Part shown: in pieces, positions 4,953 to 7,602 of the stretch
Position numbering within the stretch: position 1 is the first letter of the stretch
How the letters are laid out: every line of letters starts with the position of its first letter
NCBI GenBank assembly: GCA_034666665.1
Contig: JAXDLK010000190.1
Coordinates: 1-7,602 of the forward strand
DNA from: JAXDLK01 sp034666665
GTDB lineage: Bacteria; Desulfobacterota; Binatia; JACPRU01
Direction: 5' to 3'
DNA: 7,602 nt
Program-made: the position numbers and the translations under genes
Notes under the pieces: generated by a model
Databases searched by the model: none
What the model saw: only the letters and a program-made list of their open reading frames with translations
What the model was told of the DNA's origin: nothing

Positions 4953-6083
4953 ATGGAGATCCTCTGGATTTGCGGATCGCGCCAGGTCGGCGGCTCCGAG
5001 CGGGTGACGCTGGAGATCGCCAGTCGTCTGACGGCGAACGGTCACCAGGTCTCGTTGCTGCTGCCGCGAGGAAGCGAGCTCGCAGCCGCCGCGGCCGCCA
5101 GCGTGGTCGGAATCGCGGAGGCGCCGCTCGGACACGCGCTCGACTTCCGTGCCGTGCGCGCGATCGAGCGGCGTCTCGGCGAGCGACGGGTCGACGCAGC
5201 GCTGGTCACCACCGCCGACGAGTGGGTATGGGCCTCGCTCGCCCGCCGCGGCAGCGCGGCGCTGGTGCTCGTCCGTCACATGGCGCTGCCGCTTCCCCGG
5301 CGCGTCCAGTGGCTCGCCGCGCGACGGGCGGACGCGATCGTCGCGGTGGGCCCGGCGGTGGCGAAGACACTGACCGCGATCGACCCGCGGCGGCTGCGGG
5401 TGATCGCGAACTTCTCCCGCTTCCCGGCCCGCGACGACGTCCCGAGCTCCGAGGAACGAGCCCGCGTCCGCGAGGGGCTGGGGCTCCCGGCCGGCGGCCC
5501 TTGGATCGGCTTCTTCGGCGGGCTCGATCCGGCCAAGGGAATCGACGATCTCGTCGCCGCCGTCGGCGGGACCCGGCGACGGCTCGGCGACGTGCGGCTG
5601 CTCGTCTGCGGCGGATCGAAGGGGCGCGCCCGGCTGCCCGACCGCGACTGGATCCGCGCGCTCGGACCGATCGACGAAGTCCGCCGAGCAATGACCGCCG
5701 TCGACGTGGTGGCGCTCGCGACCCGGTCCCGCTTGCGCGAGGGCATGCCCCTGGTGGCCATCGAGTCCCTCGCCTGCGGCACGCCCGTGGTCGCGACGGC
5801 GACGGGCGGCGTGTCCGACGTCGTCGGAGAGGACGGCATCGCCGGACTGCTCGCTCGACCGGACGACCCTCTCGACCTCGAGCGTGCGCTCTCGATCCTC
5901 CTCGAGGACGCGGCGCTGCGCGCGCGGATGGCGGCGTCCGGACTGGCGCGCGTCCGGCAGCGCTTCGACGCCGAGCGAGCCGCGGCGGCGTACGAGGAGC
6001 TGCTCGCCGAGGTCGTCGCCCGCCGGGCAGGCCGTCAAAGCGGCGCGGATTCGTCCGGAGCCGGCTCCCGGAGCGACGCCTGA
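4953..6083 (+). CDS. GT4-family glycosyltransferase
   Basis: The 376-residue product is a complete GT-B retaining glycosyltransferase of family 4, probably a cytoplasmic or membrane-peripheral enzyme using a nucleotide sugar. The N-terminal half opens MEILWICGSRQVGGSERV (1-18), the usual Rossmann start with the GG-ERV acceptor loop, then GHQVSLLLP (30-38), VRH (107-109) and NFSRF (153-157). The C-terminal half has GFFGGLDPAKGIDDLV (186-201) with the donor-phosphate Lys195, LLVCGG (216-221), LGPIDEV (237-243) and the E-x7-E motif EGMPLVAIE (263-271), followed by SLACGTPVVATATGGVSDVV. The ATG is chosen by this N-terminal match; the purine run before it is too close to be an ordinary Shine-Dalgarno. 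Sugar and linkage cannot be read from sequence. The LPS neighbourhood suggests core or O-antigen assembly. The last 16 codons overlap the convergent ABC exporter gene. Confidence 0.9.
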   Translation: MEILWICGSRQVGGSERVTLEIASRLTANGHQVSLLLPRGSELAAAAAASVVGIAEAPLGHALDFRAVRAIERRLGERRVDAALVTTADEWVWASLARRGSAALVLVRHMALPLPRRVQWLAARRADAIVAVGPAVAKTLTAIDPRRLRVIANFSRFPARDDVPSSEERARVREGLGLPAGGPWIGFFGGLDPAKGIDDLVAAVGGTRRRLGDVRLLVCGGSKGRARLPDRDWIRALGPIDEVRRAMTAVDVVALATRSRLREGMPLVAIESLACGTPVVATATGGVSDVVGEDGIAGLLARPDDPLDLERALSILLEDAALRARMAASGLARVRQRFDAERAAAAYEELLAEVVARRAGRQSGADSSGAGSRSDA

Positions 6084-7602
6084 TCGCCGAAGAGCTGCTG
6101 GAACGCGGGCGAGCCTTCGAGCAAGTGTTCGATCGGTCCGTCCGCCACGATGCGGCCCCCTTGCAGCACCAGGACTCGCGGGACGCGGCTGACGGTCGAC
6201 AGCCGGTGCGCCATGACGACCACGGTGCGGCGCAGCATCCACGGCTCGAGCCGCGCGAAGATCTGCTCCTCGGTCTCGCTGTCGAGCGCGCTGGTCGCCT
6301 CGTCCAGCACCAAGATCGCGGGGTCGCGCAGGATCGCCCGCGCCAGTGCGATCCGCTGCTTCTGGCCTCCGGAGAGGTTCCGCCCGCCCTCGTCGATCCG
6401 CGTCTCCGCCCCCGCCGGCTGCGCGCGCACGAACGGACGCAGGCCGGCGAGCTCGATCGCCTGCTCGATCGACGCCGCGGTTGCGTCCCACGTGCCGTAG
6501 CGGACGTTCTCGACGAGGGTGCCGGCGAACACGAACGGCTCCTGCTCGACGACGGTGACGGCGCGGCGGAGCGAGTCGAGGCGAAGCTCCCGGACGTCGA
6601 CGCCGTCGACGGCGATGGTTCCGCTCGCCGCCTCCTCGAAGCGAATCAGCAGGCCCGCGAGCGTGGACTTGCCGCCGCCGGACGCGGAGACGATCGCGAC
6701 CATCTCGCGAGGCGCGATGCGGAAGCTCGCCCGTTCGAGCACCGGACGTTCCGGACGATAGCCGAACGTCACCCCGGCGAGCTCGATCTCCCCGCGCACG
6801 GGTGCCGGCAGCACACGAACCCCGTCGCGCTCCGCGGGCGCCAGATCGATCACCTCGTACACGCGCTCGGCGGACGCGAGACTTCCCTGGAGGAGGCCGT
6901 GGAGCTCGCTCAGCCGCCGCGCCGGCTCGATCGTCTGCAGCGCGTACAGGCAGAAGGCGAGGAGCCCGCCGGCGGTCAGACTGCCGGCCATCACCTGGTG
7001 GCTGCCTCGGGCAATGATCGCGAGCAGCGCGAGCGACGTCACCAGCCAGACCGCCGCGAAGAGGACGGCTGCCCACCATTCCGCGCCGAGCAGGCGGTCG
7101 CGAAGGTCGGCGTTGCCGGCGGCGAACCGTCGCTCCTCGAACTCCTCGGCTCGGACCGCCTTGATCGCGGTGATGCCGCGCATCTCCTCGACGAAGAGCC
7201 CGGTCAGCCGGCCGATCTCCTCCTGCGCCTGCGTGCCGAGCCGCCGGATCACTCGCCCGAGCGCGGCCATCAGCAGCAGCACGAGCGGCGCGACGGTGAG
7301 GACCAGCAGCGCAAGTCCCCAATCGAGGAAGAGCATCATGGCGACCGCGCCGGCGAGCAGGAAACCTTCGCCGATCGCTCGCTTGAGGACGTTCTGCACG
7401 AATCCGACGAGGCGCCCGGCATCGGTGAACGCGCGCGAGGCGAGCTCGCCGGCGGCGATGCCGCGGACGTGCCGCACCTCCGCCGCGAGCAGTCGCTGCT
7501 GCATCGCCTGGCGAAGCCGCTCGACCATCCGCAGGTTCAGGTCGGCGAGCAGGAACCGCGAGAAGAGGAGCCCCGCGACCATCGCCACCGAGAGCGCGAC
7601 CG
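6035..7602 (-). CDS. msbA: MsbA-like ABC exporter (N-terminus outside window)
   Basis: The visible 521 residues are the C-terminal part of an ABC half-transporter with fused membrane and ATPase domains. About 60-80 N-terminal residues are missing at the window edge; the frame runs out open, so GTG 7588 or ATG 7582 are internal. Membrane segments are seen near visible residues 1-18, 80-115, 176-197 and 205-222. ATPase motifs: A-loop Tyr281, Walker A SASGGGKS (305-312, Lys311), Q-loop Gln353, signature LSGGQ (409-413), Walker B ILVLDE (429-434, Glu434), D-loop SALD (437-440) and H-loop His465. All catalytic positions are present, but the first Gly of Walker A is Ser. Family members flip lipids or export peptides and drugs. 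Beside waaA, waaC and a glycosyltransferase, flipping lipid A-core is the best guess, and the msbA label rests on that context. Confidence 0.85.
   Translation of the reverse strand, partial: VALSVAMVAGLLFSRFLLADLNLRMVERLRQAMQQRLLAAEVRHVRGIAAGELASRAFTDAGRLVGFVQNVLKRAIGEGFLLAGAVAMMLFLDWGLALLVLTVAPLVLLLMAALGRVIRRLGTQAQEEIGRLTGLFVEEMRGITAIKAVRAEEFEERRFAAGNADLRDRLLGAEWWAAVLFAAVWLVTSLALLAIIARGSHQVMAGSLTAGGLLAFCLYALQTIEPARRLSELHGLLQGSLASAERVYEVIDLAPAERDGVRVLPAPVRGEIELAGVTFGYRPERPVLERASFRIAPREMVAIVSASGGGKSTLAGLLIRFEEAASGTIAVDGVDVRELRLDSLRRAVTVVEQEPFVFAGTLVENVRYGTWDATAASIEQAIELAGLRPFVRAQPAGAETRIDEGGRNLSGGQKQRIALARAILRDPAILVLDEATSALDSETEEQIFARLEPWMLRRTVVVMAHRLSTVSRVPRVLVLQGGRIVADGPIEHLLEGSPAFQQLFGDQASLREPAPDESAPL

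Noticed and set aside
3777..7322. A single 1181-codon minus-strand open frame
   Set aside because: Only its last third or so (from about 4820) is the heptosyltransferase. The rest runs antisense to the GT4 gene and out of frame with the ABC exporter, and is Arg/Pro/Gly-rich nonsense, so it is not a fusion protein.

Overview
The window is GC-rich DNA with strong G/C bias at third codon positions. It carries lipopolysaccharide (LPS) inner-core genes: a Kdo transferase (waaA), a heptosyltransferase of the WaaC type, a GT4 glycosyltransferase and an MsbA-like ABC exporter. It therefore comes from a Gram-negative bacterium making a Kdo/heptose-containing lipid A core. A small conserved protein at 2069-2473 resembles uncharacterised proteins I associate with deltaproteobacterial-type (Myxococcota, Acidobacteriota, Binatota-like) genomes. 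That lineage guess rests on memory and composition, not on a search.

Layout. 1-1736 (-): the 5' part of a gene for an exported, almost entirely coiled-coil protein with internal duplications; its 3' end lies outside the window. 1737-2068: a sparse stretch with one doubtful 65-codon (+) ORF and a hairpin at 2049-2069 that looks like the terminator of the next gene. 2069-2473 (-): small conserved cysteine-rich protein with a GTG start and a clear ribosome binding site. 2564-3841 (+): waaA. 3777-4820 (-): heptosyltransferase. 4953-6083 (+): GT4 glycosyltransferase. 6035-7602 (-): ABC exporter, cut at its N-terminus by the window end.

From 2069 onward every gene lies on the opposite strand from its neighbour. 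Two convergent pairs overlap at their coding ends (65 bp for waaA/heptosyltransferase, 49 bp for GT4/ABC exporter). The two divergent gaps (2474-2563 and 4821-4952) each contain a clean inverted repeat, so genes of one pathway sit together without forming a same-strand operon.

Inferred pathway: WaaA adds Kdo to the lipid A precursor, the heptosyltransferase adds heptose to Kdo, the GT4 enzyme adds a further core or O-chain sugar, and the ABC exporter flips the core-lipid A across the inner membrane. I see no phage, IS element, CRISPR array, toxin-antitoxin or defence module, and no rRNA or tRNA gene. The most unusual items are the repeated architecture of the coiled-coil protein, the 27-bp perfect palindrome at 2114-2140, the overlapping alternating-strand arrangement, and a non-canonical Walker A motif in the exporter.
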